DNA of 63,172 nucleotides from Rhodospirillales bacterium (GCA_016185145.1 JACPOB010000007.1:1-63172), one strand, 5' to 3'; positions 27,755 through 36,935 are shown, numbered from the stretch's first letter. A program made the numbers and translations. The notes: generated from the sequence alone by a model not told the origin.

Positions 27755-29158
27755 ATGCCCGACTCCCTCAGCAAGCCCAAGACCGTCGCCATCCTCGGCG
27801 GTGGGCCGGTCGGCCTCGCCGCCGCTGCTCATGCGCTGGAGCGTGGCATGCAGCCGGTGGTGCTCGAAGCCGGTCCGCAGGTCGGCCACGCGGTGCGCCA
27901 GTGGAGCCACGTGCCGCTGTTCTCGCCCTGGGAATACGCCATCGACAAGGCGTCGGAGCGCCTGCTGACGGCGGCCGGCTGGAATTCACCGCCGCCTGAC
28001 CTGTATCCGACCGGTGGCGAACTGCTCGCGCAGTATCTCGAGCCGCTGGCCACGCGCACGCCGCTCAAGGACCACATCCGCACCGGCAGCATGGTGACCA
28101 GTGTCGGCCGCGCCGGCTTCGACAAGATGAAGAGCAATGGCCGCGCCTTCGAACCCTTCACGGTCCGCTACCAGAACGGCAAGGGCCCAGAGCAGCTCAA
28201 GGCCGACGTCGTCATCGACGCCACCGGCACCTGGTTCTCGCCCAACCCGGCCGGCGCCGACGGCCTGCCGGCGATCGGCGAGCGCGAGATGCAGGAGCGC
28301 ATCGCCTACGGCATGCCCGACGTGCTGGGCCGCGAGCGCGACCGCTATGCCGGCCGCACCGTCGCGGTGCTGGGCGCGGGCCACTCGGCGATCGGCACGC
28401 TGATCGACCTCGTGCGCCTCAAGGAAGAGCCGCCGGGGACGGAGGTGATCTGGCTGCTGCGTGGGGACAAACCTGAGAAGGCCTTTGGTGGCGGTGCCAA
28501 CGACAAGCTCGCCGCGCGCGGCGCCTTGGGCACCGCGTTCGCCAAGCTGGTGATGAACGGCAAGCTCTGTGTCGAGACCGGCTTCCGCGTCTCGCACATC
28601 AGCCGCGATGGCGACAAGCTGCGCGTCGGCTCCGGATCGGGATCATGCGGCCGCTTCGTCGCCGTCGACGAACTGATCGTAGCAACCGGTTTCCGGCCGG
28701 ATTTCGACTTCCTGCGCGAGGTGCGGCTGTCGCTCGATCCCGCGGTCGAATGCCCGCCGGCCCTGGCGCCGCTGATCGATCCCAACATCCATAGCTGCGG
28801 CACGGTGCGCCCGCACGGCGCACGCGAGCTTGCCCAGCCGGAGCCCGGCTTCTACTTCGCCGGCATGAAGAGCTATGGCCGCGCGCCGACCTTCCTGATG
28901 CTGACCGGCTACGAGCAGGTGCGCTCGATCGTGGCCGAGGTCGCCGGCGACCATGAGGCCGCGGCGCGCGTCGAGCTGGTGCTGCCCGAGACCGGCGTGT
29001 GCTCAGGTCCCGGCGCCGAGACCAACCTGGTCCAGGCCGAGACCGCCGGCTGCTGCGGCGGCCCGGCGCCGGAACCGAAATCCCCGGCTCAAGCGACCGG
29101 CTGCTGCGTGGCCGACGTCAAGGCCAAGCAGGAAGGCAAGAAGGGTTGCGGCTGTTGA
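27755..29158 (+). CDS. FAD/NAD(P)-binding oxidoreductase with Cys-rich tail (ArsO-like)
   Basis: 467 residues. Two Rossmann motifs are visible: VAILGGGPVGLAAAAHALER for FAD (about 9-28) and VAVLGAGHSAIGTLIDLV for NADPH (about 204), plus the ATGFRPDFDFLRE region. This matches flavin monooxygenase-like proteins of arsenic operons (ArsO group), whose reaction is not settled. The last 50 residues are unusual: GCCGG, GCCVAD and GCGC give seven or more Cys in a short, Lys/Pro/Ala-rich tail, a plausible arsenite-binding segment. The start at 27755 follows AGGAG. It is 50 bases downstream of arsR2. Confidence 0.8.
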   Translation: MPDSLSKPKTVAILGGGPVGLAAAAHALERGMQPVVLEAGPQVGHAVRQWSHVPLFSPWEYAIDKASERLLTAAGWNSPPPDLYPTGGELLAQYLEPLATRTPLKDHIRTGSMVTSVGRAGFDKMKSNGRAFEPFTVRYQNGKGPEQLKADVVIDATGTWFSPNPAGADGLPAIGEREMQERIAYGMPDVLGRERDRYAGRTVAVLGAGHSAIGTLIDLVRLKEEPPGTEVIWLLRGDKPEKAFGGGANDKLAARGALGTAFAKLVMNGKLCVETGFRVSHISRDGDKLRVGSGSGSCGRFVAVDELIVATGFRPDFDFLREVRLSLDPAVECPPALAPLIDPNIHSCGTVRPHGARELAQPEPGFYFAGMKSYGRAPTFLMLTGYEQVRSIVAEVAGDHEAAARVELVLPETGVCSGPGAETNLVQAETAGCCGGPAPEPKSPAQATGCCVADVKAKQEGKKGCGC

Positions 29159-29182
29159 TGGCTGGAATTGCGGCTGCTTGAG

Positions 29183-30355
29183 ATGGCGGATGCGCGGCGG
29201 CTGCTGACGATCACCGTGCTGGGCTCGACGCAGACGCTCGCCTGGGCGTCGAGCTACTACCTGCCGGCCATCCTGGCCGACGACATGGCACGGGACACCG
29301 GCACATCGACCGTCTGGCTGTACGCGAGCTTTTCCGTGTCGCTGATCATCTCGGCGCTGCTGGGGCCGCGCGCGGGCCGGCTGATCGATCGCGGCAGCGG
29401 CAACGCCGTGCTGGCCGTGTCCAACATCCTGTTCGCCGGCGGGCTCATCCTGTTGGCCATCGCGCAATCCCTGCTCGCCCTCCAGCTTGCCTGGATCGTC
29501 CTGGGCATCGGCATGGGCATCGGCCTCTATGACGCGGCCTTCGCCGTGCTGGGCCGCATCTACGGCACCGGTGCACGCGGCGCCATCACCGGCATCACCC
29601 TGTTCGCCGGCTTCGCCAGCACCATCGGCTGGCCGCTGACGGCATGGGGCGCATCGACGATCGGCTGGCGCGACACCTGCCTCGCCTGGGCGGCGCTGCA
29701 CTTCTTCGTCGCCCTGCCGCTGAACTACTGGTGCCTGCCACGGCCGACCCTGGCCGCGGCCGACAGGCGCGCCGCCGACAAGCCGGTGCCGCTCGACCGG
29801 CCGATGATCCTGCTCGGCTTCGCCTTCGCCGCCGCCTGGGTGGTGACGGCCGGCATGGCCGCGCACTTCCCGCGCATCATGGAGGCGGCCGGCGCTTCGA
29901 CGACGCAGGCGATCGCGGCGGGCGCTCTGATCGGACCGGCGCAGGTCGCCGCACGGCTGCTCGAGGCCGGGCCCCTGGCGCGTTTCCATCCGCTCATCAC
30001 GGCACGCCTGGCTGCGCTCACGCATCCGATCGGGGTCGCCGTTCTGCTGATCGCGGGCGGCAGCATGGCATCGAGCGCCTTTGCCGTGCTGCACGGTTCC
30101 GGCAACGGCATCCTCACGATCGCGCGGGGCACCGTGCCGCTCGCCATCTTCGGGCCGGAGAACTACGGCTATCGCCTGGGATTGATCGGCCTGCCGTCAC
30201 GCTTCCTGTCGGCGCTGGCCCCCTTCGCCTTCGCGGTCCTGCTGGACAACATCGGGGAATCGATCCTGTTCGTGACCGCCGGCCTCAGCCTGGCGGCCTG
30301 CGCCGCGTTTTGTGTGCTGCAGACGCCCAAGGACGCCCGAGCCCATGCCGACTGA
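29183..30355 (+). CDS. MFS transporter, ArsK-like candidate
   Basis: 390 residues with about 12 membrane segments. ITVLGSTQTLAWASSYYLPA begins the protein and GPRAGRLIDRGSG is the MFS loop 2-3 motif. It sits between the FAD oxidoreductase and a second MFS gene in an ArsR-controlled run, which suggests export of an arsenical. ArsK-type trivalent arsenical exporters are the nearest known group by context; I cannot confirm that from sequence alone. Start ATG 29183 is chosen over TTG 29168. It overlaps the next gene by 11 bases. Confidence 0.75.
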   Translation: MADARRLLTITVLGSTQTLAWASSYYLPAILADDMARDTGTSTVWLYASFSVSLIISALLGPRAGRLIDRGSGNAVLAVSNILFAGGLILLAIAQSLLALQLAWIVLGIGMGIGLYDAAFAVLGRIYGTGARGAITGITLFAGFASTIGWPLTAWGASTIGWRDTCLAWAALHFFVALPLNYWCLPRPTLAAADRRAADKPVPLDRPMILLGFAFAAAWVVTAGMAAHFPRIMEAAGASTTQAIAAGALIGPAQVAARLLEAGPLARFHPLITARLAALTHPIGVAVLLIAGGSMASSAFAVLHGSGNGILTIARGTVPLAIFGPENYGYRLGLIGLPSRFLSALAPFAFAVLLDNIGESILFVTAGLSLAACAAFCVLQTPKDARAHAD

Positions 30356-31580
30356 CCAAACATCGGGCGCCCGCCTGGTCGCCATCGTCTGCGCCGCCCA
30401 GGTCTTCGTGCAGATCGGCGCCTTCTACTGGCCGGCGCTCATGCCGCAGATGATGCGGCACTGGTCGCTCAGCAACAGCGAGGCCGGCTGGATCACCTCG
30501 TCGTTCTACGCCGCCTACATAGTCTCGGTGCCGGTCCTGGTGACCCTCACCGACCGCATCGATGCCAAGCGCGTCTACCTGTTCGGCGTCGGCAGCACGC
30601 TGGTCGCCCACCTCGCCTTCGGCCTGCTGGCCGACGGCTTCTGGTCGGCGCTGGCGCTGCGCGGGCTCGCGGGCATCGGCTGGGCGGGCACCTACATGAC
30701 GGGGCTGAAGCTCCTGGCCGACCAGGTCGACGCCAGGATGATGTCGCGCGCCGTCACCGGTCATGCCGCCAGCATCGGCATCTCCGGCGCGGCGTCCTAC
30801 ATGCTGGGCGACTTTCTGGCCCACGAGTTCGGTTGGCGATGGGCCTTCGCCAGCGCCGGCCTGACGGCAGCGATCGCCTGGATCACCGTGGCGCTCGCCG
30901 TGCCCGGCCGGCCGCCGCCTACGCCCAAGCCCGGTGCCCAGCCGGCACTGTTCGACTTCCGCCCGGTCCTGCGCAACCGCTCGGCTTTCGCCTACTCGCT
31001 GGCCTATTGCGTGCACACGCTGGAGATGAACGCCCTGCGCGGCTGGGGCGTGGCCTTCCTCGCCTGGGTCGCGGTCCACAGCGGCATGGCGGGCGAGCTG
31101 CTGTCGCCCACCGTCGTCATCACCGTGCTCGGCCTTTTAGGCACGCTCACCAGCGTCCTGGGCAACGAGGCCTCGATCCGCTTCGGACGACGTCGGCTGA
31201 TCGTCGGCGCCATGGTGCTGTCGATCGCGGTCGGCCTGCTGCTGGGCTTCGTCGGCCCGAAGAGCTACTGGCTCGCCGTCGTGCTGATCGTCGTCTACGG
31301 CATGATCATCTGGCTCGATTCCTCGTCGCTCACTGCCGGCGCCGCGGGCTCGGCCGATCCGGCGCGCCGTGGCGCCACGCTCGCCATTCATTCGATGCTG
31401 GGCTACGCGGGCGGATTCGTGGGGCCGCTGGCGATCGGCTGGACGCTCGACGCCGCGGGCGGCATGTCGCCGCTCGCCTGGGGTCTGGCCTTTGCCGTGG
31501 TCGCCGTCCTGATGGCTCTGGCGATGGCGGTGTTCGTTGCCATCCGTCCGCGCGAGCTCGAAGGCGATCGCGGCGTCTGA
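30345..31580 (+). CDS. MFS transporter, second of a tandem pair
   Basis: 411 residues and about 12 membrane segments. FYWPALMPQMMRHWSLSNSE and AGWITSSFYAAYIVSVPVLV at the N-terminus and RGLAGIGWAGTYMTGLKLLA in segment 4 place it among general MFS carriers. It is the last gene of the arsR2 run, and its start lies inside the previous MFS gene, so they are co-translated. The substrate is unknown; it is not a close duplicate of its neighbour. Confidence 0.75.
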   Translation: MPTDQTSGARLVAIVCAAQVFVQIGAFYWPALMPQMMRHWSLSNSEAGWITSSFYAAYIVSVPVLVTLTDRIDAKRVYLFGVGSTLVAHLAFGLLADGFWSALALRGLAGIGWAGTYMTGLKLLADQVDARMMSRAVTGHAASIGISGAASYMLGDFLAHEFGWRWAFASAGLTAAIAWITVALAVPGRPPPTPKPGAQPALFDFRPVLRNRSAFAYSLAYCVHTLEMNALRGWGVAFLAWVAVHSGMAGELLSPTVVITVLGLLGTLTSVLGNEASIRFGRRRLIVGAMVLSIAVGLLLGFVGPKSYWLAVVLIVVYGMIIWLDSSSLTAGAAGSADPARRGATLAIHSMLGYAGGFVGPLAIGWTLDAAGGMSPLAWGLAFAVVAVLMALAMAVFVAIRPRELEGDRGV

Positions 31581-31661
31581 GAGGTCGTCACCCACGCCTC
31601 AATCCAGGGAGTGGATATATGGTTCATGCTTCTTGAGTGAGGGCGTTGCACGAGCTGTCGA

Positions 31662-31718
31662 AGCCCCCTCACCTAGCCTCTCCCCCGCTAGGCCCCCCGC
31701 TGGGGGAGAGGAACATGA
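31662..31718. repeat. Palindromic repeat, short copy (GGGGGAGAGGAACATG type)
   Basis: In the 202-base gap between converging operons. It contains CCCCCTCACCTAGCCTCTCC and ends with GGGGGAGAGGAACATG, the same terminal arm as the 11794-11901 repeat. The left arm is degraded, so this looks like a decayed copy. I see nothing else in this gap. Confidence 0.6.
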
Positions 31719-31782
31719 GATGTGTCCGCTCCCTGGACGGCTCGCCGGCGCCGCCATACAGGATGCCTGGAGCGGAATGCGA

Positions 31783-34700
31783 TCAGGGCACGCCGACCAG
31801 CGGTGCGCTCGGCAAGGAGTGTCGCAGCGGCCAGCCTTTGACAAGCCCGTAGATCGCCGGAATCACCAGCAGAGTCAGCACCGTCGAGCTTGCCATGCCG
31901 CCGATCATCGGCACGGCGATGCGCTGCATGACTTCCGAGCCGGTGCCGTCGTTCCACAGGATCGGCAGCAGTCCAGCGACGATGGCCGTCACCGTCATCA
32001 TCTTGGGCCGCACGCGCTCGACGGCACCTTCCATGATCGCAGCCTCGAGGTCGGCACGACCGAAGGCGCGCCCTTCCCGCTCGCACCGTGCCCGCCGCGC
32101 GGCCAAGGCCTGGTCGAGGTAGATCAGCATGACCACGCCGGTCTCGGCCGCGACGCCGGCGAGGGCGATGAAGCCGACGGCCACGGCGACGCTCATGTTG
32201 AAGTCCATCAGCCAGACCAGCCACAGGCCGCCGACCAGCGCGAACGGAACCGACAGCATCACGATCAGCGTCTCGGCGATGCGGCCGAAGTTGAGATAGA
32301 GCAGCACGAAGATCAGCAGCAGCGTCGCCGGCACGACCAGCTTCAGCCGGGCTTCGGCGCGTTCGAGATATTCAAATTGGCCGCTCCACACGGCGTAGGT
32401 GCCGGCTGGGAAAACGACCTTCTCCTGGACGGCGCGGCGGGCGTCGGCGACATAGCCCGCGAGGTCGCGGTCGCGGAAGTCGACGTAGACATAGACCGCG
32501 AGCTGGGCGTTCTCGGTGCGGATGGTGGTCGGCCCCTGCGTCAGTCTCACCTCGGCGAGCTGCCCGAGCGGCAGCATGCCGCCCTTCATGGTCGGCACCA
32601 GAACGTCGGCGGCGATGGCGCGCGAATCGGAGCGGAAGTCCCGCGGATAGCGCACGTTCACAGAATAGCGCTCGCGGCCCTCGATGGTGGTCGTGACGGA
32701 CTCGCCGCCCAGCGCACTGGCGACCACCTGTTGCACCTCGTCGATCATGACGCCGTATTGCGCCAGCCGTTCTCGGTTGGGGACGATCTCGAGGAAATAG
32801 CCGCCGGTCACGCGCTCGGCATGGGCCGATGTCGTGCCCGGCACGCCGCGGACCGCGGCCTCGACCTGGCGGGCGACCTGCTCCAGCTCGCCATAGTCGC
32901 GGCCCAGCAGCTTGATGCCGACGGGCGTGCGGATACCGGTCGCCAGCATGTCGATGCGCGCCTTGATGGGCATGGTCCAGGCGTTGCTGACGCCGGGGAA
33001 TTGCAGGGCGCGGTCCATTTCGGCGACCAGCCGGTCCGCCGTCATCCCGGCGCGCCACTCGGAGCGGGGTTTCAGGTTGATCACCGTCTCGAACATTTCC
33101 AGCGGCGCAGGGTCGGTCGCGGTGTTGGCGCGGCCGGCCTTGCCGAACACCGAGGCAACCTCGGGGAACGACTTGATGATCTTGTTCTGGGTCTGCAGCA
33201 GCTCGGCCGACTTGGTGACCGAAAGTCCGGGCAAGGTGACGGGCATGTAGAACAGCGTGCCTTCGTCGAGGCTCGGCATGAACTCTGCTCCCAGCCGCGT
33301 CAACGGCCAGACGCTGGCCGCGAGCGCGGCAATCGCCAGGGCGACCGTCAGCAACCGCGCGCGCAGCACCACTCGGATCATCGGCCGGTAGAGCCAGATC
33401 AGCACGCGGTTAACGGGATTGCGATGCTCCGGCAGGATGCGGCCGCGCACGAACAGCATCATCAGCGCCGGCACGAGGGTGACCGACAGCAGCGCCGCCG
33501 CGGCCATGGCCAGGCTCTTGGTCCAGGCCAGCGGCTTGAACAGCCGCCCCTCCTGCTCCTCCAGGGCGAAGATCGGCAGGAACGAGACGGTGATGATCAG
33601 CAGGCTGAAGAACAGTGCGGGCCCGACCTCGATGGCCGCCTCGACGATCGCGTCGCTGCGGGAACGACCGGGCTGCAATCGCTCGAGGTGCTTGTGGGCG
33701 TTCTCGATCATGACGATGGCGGCGTCGACCATGGCACCGATGGCGATGGCGATGCCGCCCAGGCTCATGATGTTGGAGCCGATGCCCAGCATCTGCATGG
33801 CGATGAACGCCATCAGCACGCCGACCGGCAGGGTGATGATGGCCACCAGGGCCGAACGCACATGCAGCAGGAAGACGACGCACACCGCTGCGACGATCAG
33901 GCTCTCCTCGATCAGGGTCGACTTCAGGGTGGCGATGGCGCGATGGATCAATTCGGAACGGTCGTAGACCGTTTCGATGCGCGCGCCCTCGGGCAGCCCG
34001 CCCGCGATCTCGCGGATCTTCGTCTTGACGTTGTCGATGACATCGAGCGCGTTCTGGCCGAAACGCTGAAGGGCGATGCCGCCCACCGCCTCACCCTCAC
34101 CGTCGAGCTCGGTCACGCCCCGCCGCTCATCCGGGCCGAGCTCGACGCGCGCCACGTCGCGTATCAGGACGGGTGTCGGGCCGTCGGCCTTGAGGACGAT
34201 CTGCTCGAGATCGGCCATGCCACGGAGATAGCCGCGGCCACGCACCATGAACTCCGCCTCGGCCATCTCGACGACCCGGCCGCCGGTCTCGCGATTGGAG
34301 GCGCGGACGGCGTCGAGCACGCGCGACAACGGGATGCCGTAGCTCCTGAGCTTCACCGGATCGACGACGACGTTGTACTGGCGCACGAAGCCACCGACGC
34401 TCGCCACCTCGGCGACGCCCGGTGCCTTGGCGACGCCGAAGCGGACGTACCAATCCTGCAGCGAACGCAATTCGGCCAGGCTGCGGTTCGCCCCCACGAC
34501 GACATACTGGTAGACCCAGCCTACGCCGGTCGCGTCGGGTCCGAGGGTCGGCTTCACATTGGCCGGCAGCCTCTGCGCGCCGGAGTTCAGGTACTCCAGC
34601 ACCCGGCTGCGCGCCCAGTAGATGTCGGTACCGTCCTCGAAGATCACGTAAACGAAGGACACACCGAAGAACGAGAAGCCGCGCACCGCCCGGCTCCTGG

Positions 34701-34929
34701 GGACCGCTAGCAAGGCGGTGGTGAGCGGATAGGTGACTTGGTCCTCGACGACCTGCGGCGCCTGACCGGGCATCTCGGTATAGACGATGACCTGGGTGTC
34801 GGAGAGATCGGGCAGCGCATCGAGCGACAGGCGGCCGACGGCGAACAGGCCGCCGCCGACCAGACCTGCCGTCGCGATCAGGACCAGCAGCAGATTGCGC
34901 GCCGCCCAGCGGATGACGGCGGCGATCAT
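31783..34929 (-). CDS. cusA: CusA/CzcA family heavy-metal RND efflux pump
   Basis: 1048 residues, normal for HME-RND pumps, with 12 membrane segments and two large periplasmic loops. Segment 4 has GGIAIAIGAMVDAAIVMIENAH with the proton-relay acidic residue. IKARIDMLATGIRTPVGIK carries the Met of the Cu/Ag-type Met relay. The pair-of-Met pattern favours monovalent Cu/Ag over Zn/Co/Cd, but one relay position (YGVMIDEVQ) differs from CusA of E. coli. Start 34929 overlaps the adaptor's stop (ATGA). The frame is open for a further 230 codons upstream, out of phase with the adaptor, and is not coding. Confidence 0.92.
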   Translation of the reverse strand: MIAAVIRWAARNLLLVLIATAGLVGGGLFAVGRLSLDALPDLSDTQVIVYTEMPGQAPQVVEDQVTYPLTTALLAVPRSRAVRGFSFFGVSFVYVIFEDGTDIYWARSRVLEYLNSGAQRLPANVKPTLGPDATGVGWVYQYVVVGANRSLAELRSLQDWYVRFGVAKAPGVAEVASVGGFVRQYNVVVDPVKLRSYGIPLSRVLDAVRASNRETGGRVVEMAEAEFMVRGRGYLRGMADLEQIVLKADGPTPVLIRDVARVELGPDERRGVTELDGEGEAVGGIALQRFGQNALDVIDNVKTKIREIAGGLPEGARIETVYDRSELIHRAIATLKSTLIEESLIVAAVCVVFLLHVRSALVAIITLPVGVLMAFIAMQMLGIGSNIMSLGGIAIAIGAMVDAAIVMIENAHKHLERLQPGRSRSDAIVEAAIEVGPALFFSLLIITVSFLPIFALEEQEGRLFKPLAWTKSLAMAAAALLSVTLVPALMMLFVRGRILPEHRNPVNRVLIWLYRPMIRVVLRARLLTVALAIAALAASVWPLTRLGAEFMPSLDEGTLFYMPVTLPGLSVTKSAELLQTQNKIIKSFPEVASVFGKAGRANTATDPAPLEMFETVINLKPRSEWRAGMTADRLVAEMDRALQFPGVSNAWTMPIKARIDMLATGIRTPVGIKLLGRDYGELEQVARQVEAAVRGVPGTTSAHAERVTGGYFLEIVPNRERLAQYGVMIDEVQQVVASALGGESVTTTIEGRERYSVNVRYPRDFRSDSRAIAADVLVPTMKGGMLPLGQLAEVRLTQGPTTIRTENAQLAVYVYVDFRDRDLAGYVADARRAVQEKVVFPAGTYAVWSGQFEYLERAEARLKLVVPATLLLIFVLLYLNFGRIAETLIVMLSVPFALVGGLWLVWLMDFNMSVAVAVGFIALAGVAAETGVVMLIYLDQALAARRARCEREGRAFGRADLEAAIMEGAVERVRPKMMTVTAIVAGLLPILWNDGTGSEVMQRIAVPMIGGMASSTVLTLLVIPAIYGLVKGWPLRHSLPSAPLVGVP

Positions 34930-36113
34930 TTGCCGTCTCCAAAAGCGGACAGTGCGGCGCGGATGTTGCTCTCTGCATCGATGAGGAAGGTTGCCTGGGT
35001 TACGACCTTCTCGCCGGCCGAGAGCCCATCCAGCACCTGCACGAAACCCGGCACGCGCGCGCCCAGGCGAACCGGTCGCGGCTCGTAACGGCCCTCGCCG
35101 CGCTCGACCAGGACGACCTGACGTCGGCCGCTGTCGATCACCGCCGAGTCGGGCACGGCAAGCCGGCTGCCGTCGATCGGACTTGCGATCTCGACCGTGG
35201 CAGCCATGTCGGCGCGCAGGCGGCCGTCGGGATTTGCAACCTCGATCCGAAGCCGCGCGGTGCGGCTCTCCTTGCCGACCGCCGGATAGATATAAGTGAC
35301 CTTGCCTTCGAGGGGCTGCTGCGGCCAGGCGTTCACGACGATGCGCGCCCTGTCTCCCACCTTCACATAGGCGAGATCCTGCTCGTAGACCTCGGCCATC
35401 ACCCACATGGTCGAGGTATCGACGATGCGGAACAGTACCTCGCCCAGGCCGAAGCGCATGCCTTCCACGGCCATTTTCTCGACCACGGTGCCGGCGACGA
35501 GCGAACGGATGGTGACAGTGCGCAGCGGCGCGTCGCCGCGCCTCAGCCTTTCCAGATCGGCCTCGGGATAGTCGAGATTGCGCAGCTTGTCGGCGGCATA
35601 GGCGCTGCGTCCGGCCAGGCGCCATTCCTGCTGCAGCACAGCGAGCTCGGGGCTGTACACCTCGAACAGCGGCTGGCCCGGCTTGACCACGTCGCCGGTG
35701 GCATTGACGAACAGCTTCTCGATCCAGCCCGCGTACTTGGGCGCCACGACGTATTGCTTGCGCTCGTCGAACTGGACGGTGGCGAAGGCCCGCACGAGGC
35801 GCGAAAGGTCGTGTTCGCGGACCTCCTCCGTGCGCACGCCCAGCCGCTGCACCTTGTCGAGACTGAGCTTGACCGTGCCTGGCGTCTCGGCAGCCTCATC
35901 CTCGCAGACCGGGATGTAGGCCATGTTCATGGAATCCTTCTTGGGCACCGGCGAGGTGTCGGGACCGCCCATCGGGTCGCGATAGAGCTTCACCTTGCCG
36001 CCGGGGCAGGCCGGGTCGGCGGCGCTTACCTGTTGTGCCGCGCCGATGACGGAGAAAACGGCGATGAGAACGGCGCCGGCGAGGCCGGGCCGCACAATGC
36101 TGACGACTTTCAT
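34926..36113 (-). CDS. cusB: CusB-type periplasmic adaptor with heavy-metal-binding domain
   Basis: 395 residues. The signal peptide ends about QVSA-ADPA. Residues 40-72 form the short metal-binding motif LYRDPMGGPDTSPVPKKDSM followed by MAYIPV, as in copper/silver adaptors. The hairpin/lipoyl region (YAGWIEKLFVNATGDVVKPG, YSPELAVLQQEW) and beta-barrel follow. It connects CusA to an outer-membrane channel; no CusC/TolC-like gene lies nearby. Start 36113 has GGAGGG upstream. Confidence 0.9.
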   Translation of the reverse strand: MKVVSIVRPGLAGAVLIAVFSVIGAAQQVSAADPACPGGKVKLYRDPMGGPDTSPVPKKDSMNMAYIPVCEDEAAETPGTVKLSLDKVQRLGVRTEEVREHDLSRLVRAFATVQFDERKQYVVAPKYAGWIEKLFVNATGDVVKPGQPLFEVYSPELAVLQQEWRLAGRSAYAADKLRNLDYPEADLERLRRGDAPLRTVTIRSLVAGTVVEKMAVEGMRFGLGEVLFRIVDTSTMWVMAEVYEQDLAYVKVGDRARIVVNAWPQQPLEGKVTYIYPAVGKESRTARLRIEVANPDGRLRADMAATVEIASPIDGSRLAVPDSAVIDSGRRQVVLVERGEGRYEPRPVRLGARVPGFVQVLDGLSAGEKVVTQATFLIDAESNIRAALSAFGDGK

Positions 36114-36169
36114 GAATCCCTCCGCGAGGGCGCACGCCTGTGCGCCGGCTCAAGACGACGGACGAGGGA

Positions 36170-36508
36170 TCAGGTTCTGGGAGGGAAAGGGTCCGGAGGC
36201 GGCGACAGGCCGCTCATCGCGGTGGTCCACGGCGACCATGGCACCGTCTGGAAGCCGACGGCCGGCAGCTCGACCGAAGCGACGGCGAGCACGGGCGCGC
36301 CGGCGGAAACCACCTGCAGGCAGGCGGCTGCAGGCTTTGGGCACGGCAAGCCGTCGCAATCGACGCAATGACTGCAAGGTTCGGCGCCAACGGCGGCGTT
36401 GCGGTCCGCGCTCGCCCGCACAGTCGCTGCCTCGGCCACGGTCATGAAACTGCCCGCCAGGATCGCGAGACAGCTCAAAAGAGCGGCAAGGGCGCGCAAG
36501 CGCTTCAT
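36170..36508 (-). CDS. Small secreted Cys-rich protein of the cus operon
   Basis: 112 residues if started at 36508 (an ATG at 36514 is two codons longer). A clear signal peptide (RLRALAALLSCLAILAGSF to AEA) is followed by a Cys cluster, CSHCVDCDGLPCPKPAAAC, and a Pro-rich tail. No family is certain; the pattern is suggestive of small periplasmic copper proteins. It lies 56 bases upstream of cusB in the same direction, so a role in delivering or sensing Cu/Ag is inferred from position and Cys content. Confidence 0.65.
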   Translation of the reverse strand: MKRLRALAALLSCLAILAGSFMTVAEAATVRASADRNAAVGAEPCSHCVDCDGLPCPKPAAACLQVVSAGAPVLAVASVELPAVGFQTVPWSPWTTAMSGLSPPPDPFPPRT

Positions 36509-36604
36509 TGGCATAGGATGGGGCGCCGAACTTGCCCTGCCAAGAGGCTTGAGGTCACAGGTCTGCGATGAAAGGTTTGACTGCCCTGGCGGGCGCACCA
36601 TCTC

Positions 36605-36703
36605 TCAGCGCTTCGCGACTTCGCGGGCGACGAAAACCACGATCACGCCGAGGCTGACAGCCATGATGGTGATGAGGGCGGTGGGAACGAACATGACATC
36701 CAT
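36605..36703 (-). CDS. Possible 32-residue single-pass membrane peptide
   Basis: Reads MDVMFVPTALITIMAVSLGV then a short hydrophobic run and a basic end (REVAKR). That is one membrane segment with positive-inside character. It is co-oriented with the cus genes and about 95 bases upstream of the Cys-rich protein. The ribosome site is weak, so translation is uncertain. Confidence 0.35.
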   Translation of the reverse strand: MDVMFVPTALITIMAVSLGVIVVFVAREVAKR

Positions 36704-36776
36704 ATAGGGACGCCGTGTTTTGTTCCGATGTCGTCTTTGCGGCGGCTTGTATCGTCTGTGTTGCGGAAGGCAAACT

Positions 36777-36935
36777 CATGTCCTCCCCCGTCATACGGGG
36801 GAGGATATAGGAGGGGGCAGGCAACAGACCAAGTCTGACCAATTTCAGATCAAAATGATCTCTTCCTCGGCCGGATCGACTCCAGGGCTTTCCCCCTCCT
36901 TTGTCCTCCCCCGCATGACGGGGGAGGAGATATGA
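36777..36935. repeat. Dispersed ~160-base palindromic element, copy A
   Basis: Begins CATGTCCTCCCCCG followed by CGGGGGAGGATA and ends with a matching CCTCCCCCGCATGACGGGGG hairpin. The interior includes TTTCAGATC and ATGATCT and a CGGCCG block. The same layout and much of the sequence recurs at 57013-57170, so this is a mobile or amplified noncoding element. It occupies the gap between the cus genes and the TRAP operon. Confidence 0.7.

Noticed and set aside
31662..31718. Possible CRISPR-like repeat array from C-rich palindromes
   Set aside because: There is no regular spacing or unique spacers; the repeats are isolated palindromes.
31537..34710. 1057-residue plus-strand ORF
   Set aside because: It lies antisense to cusA, which has full family motifs on the other strand.
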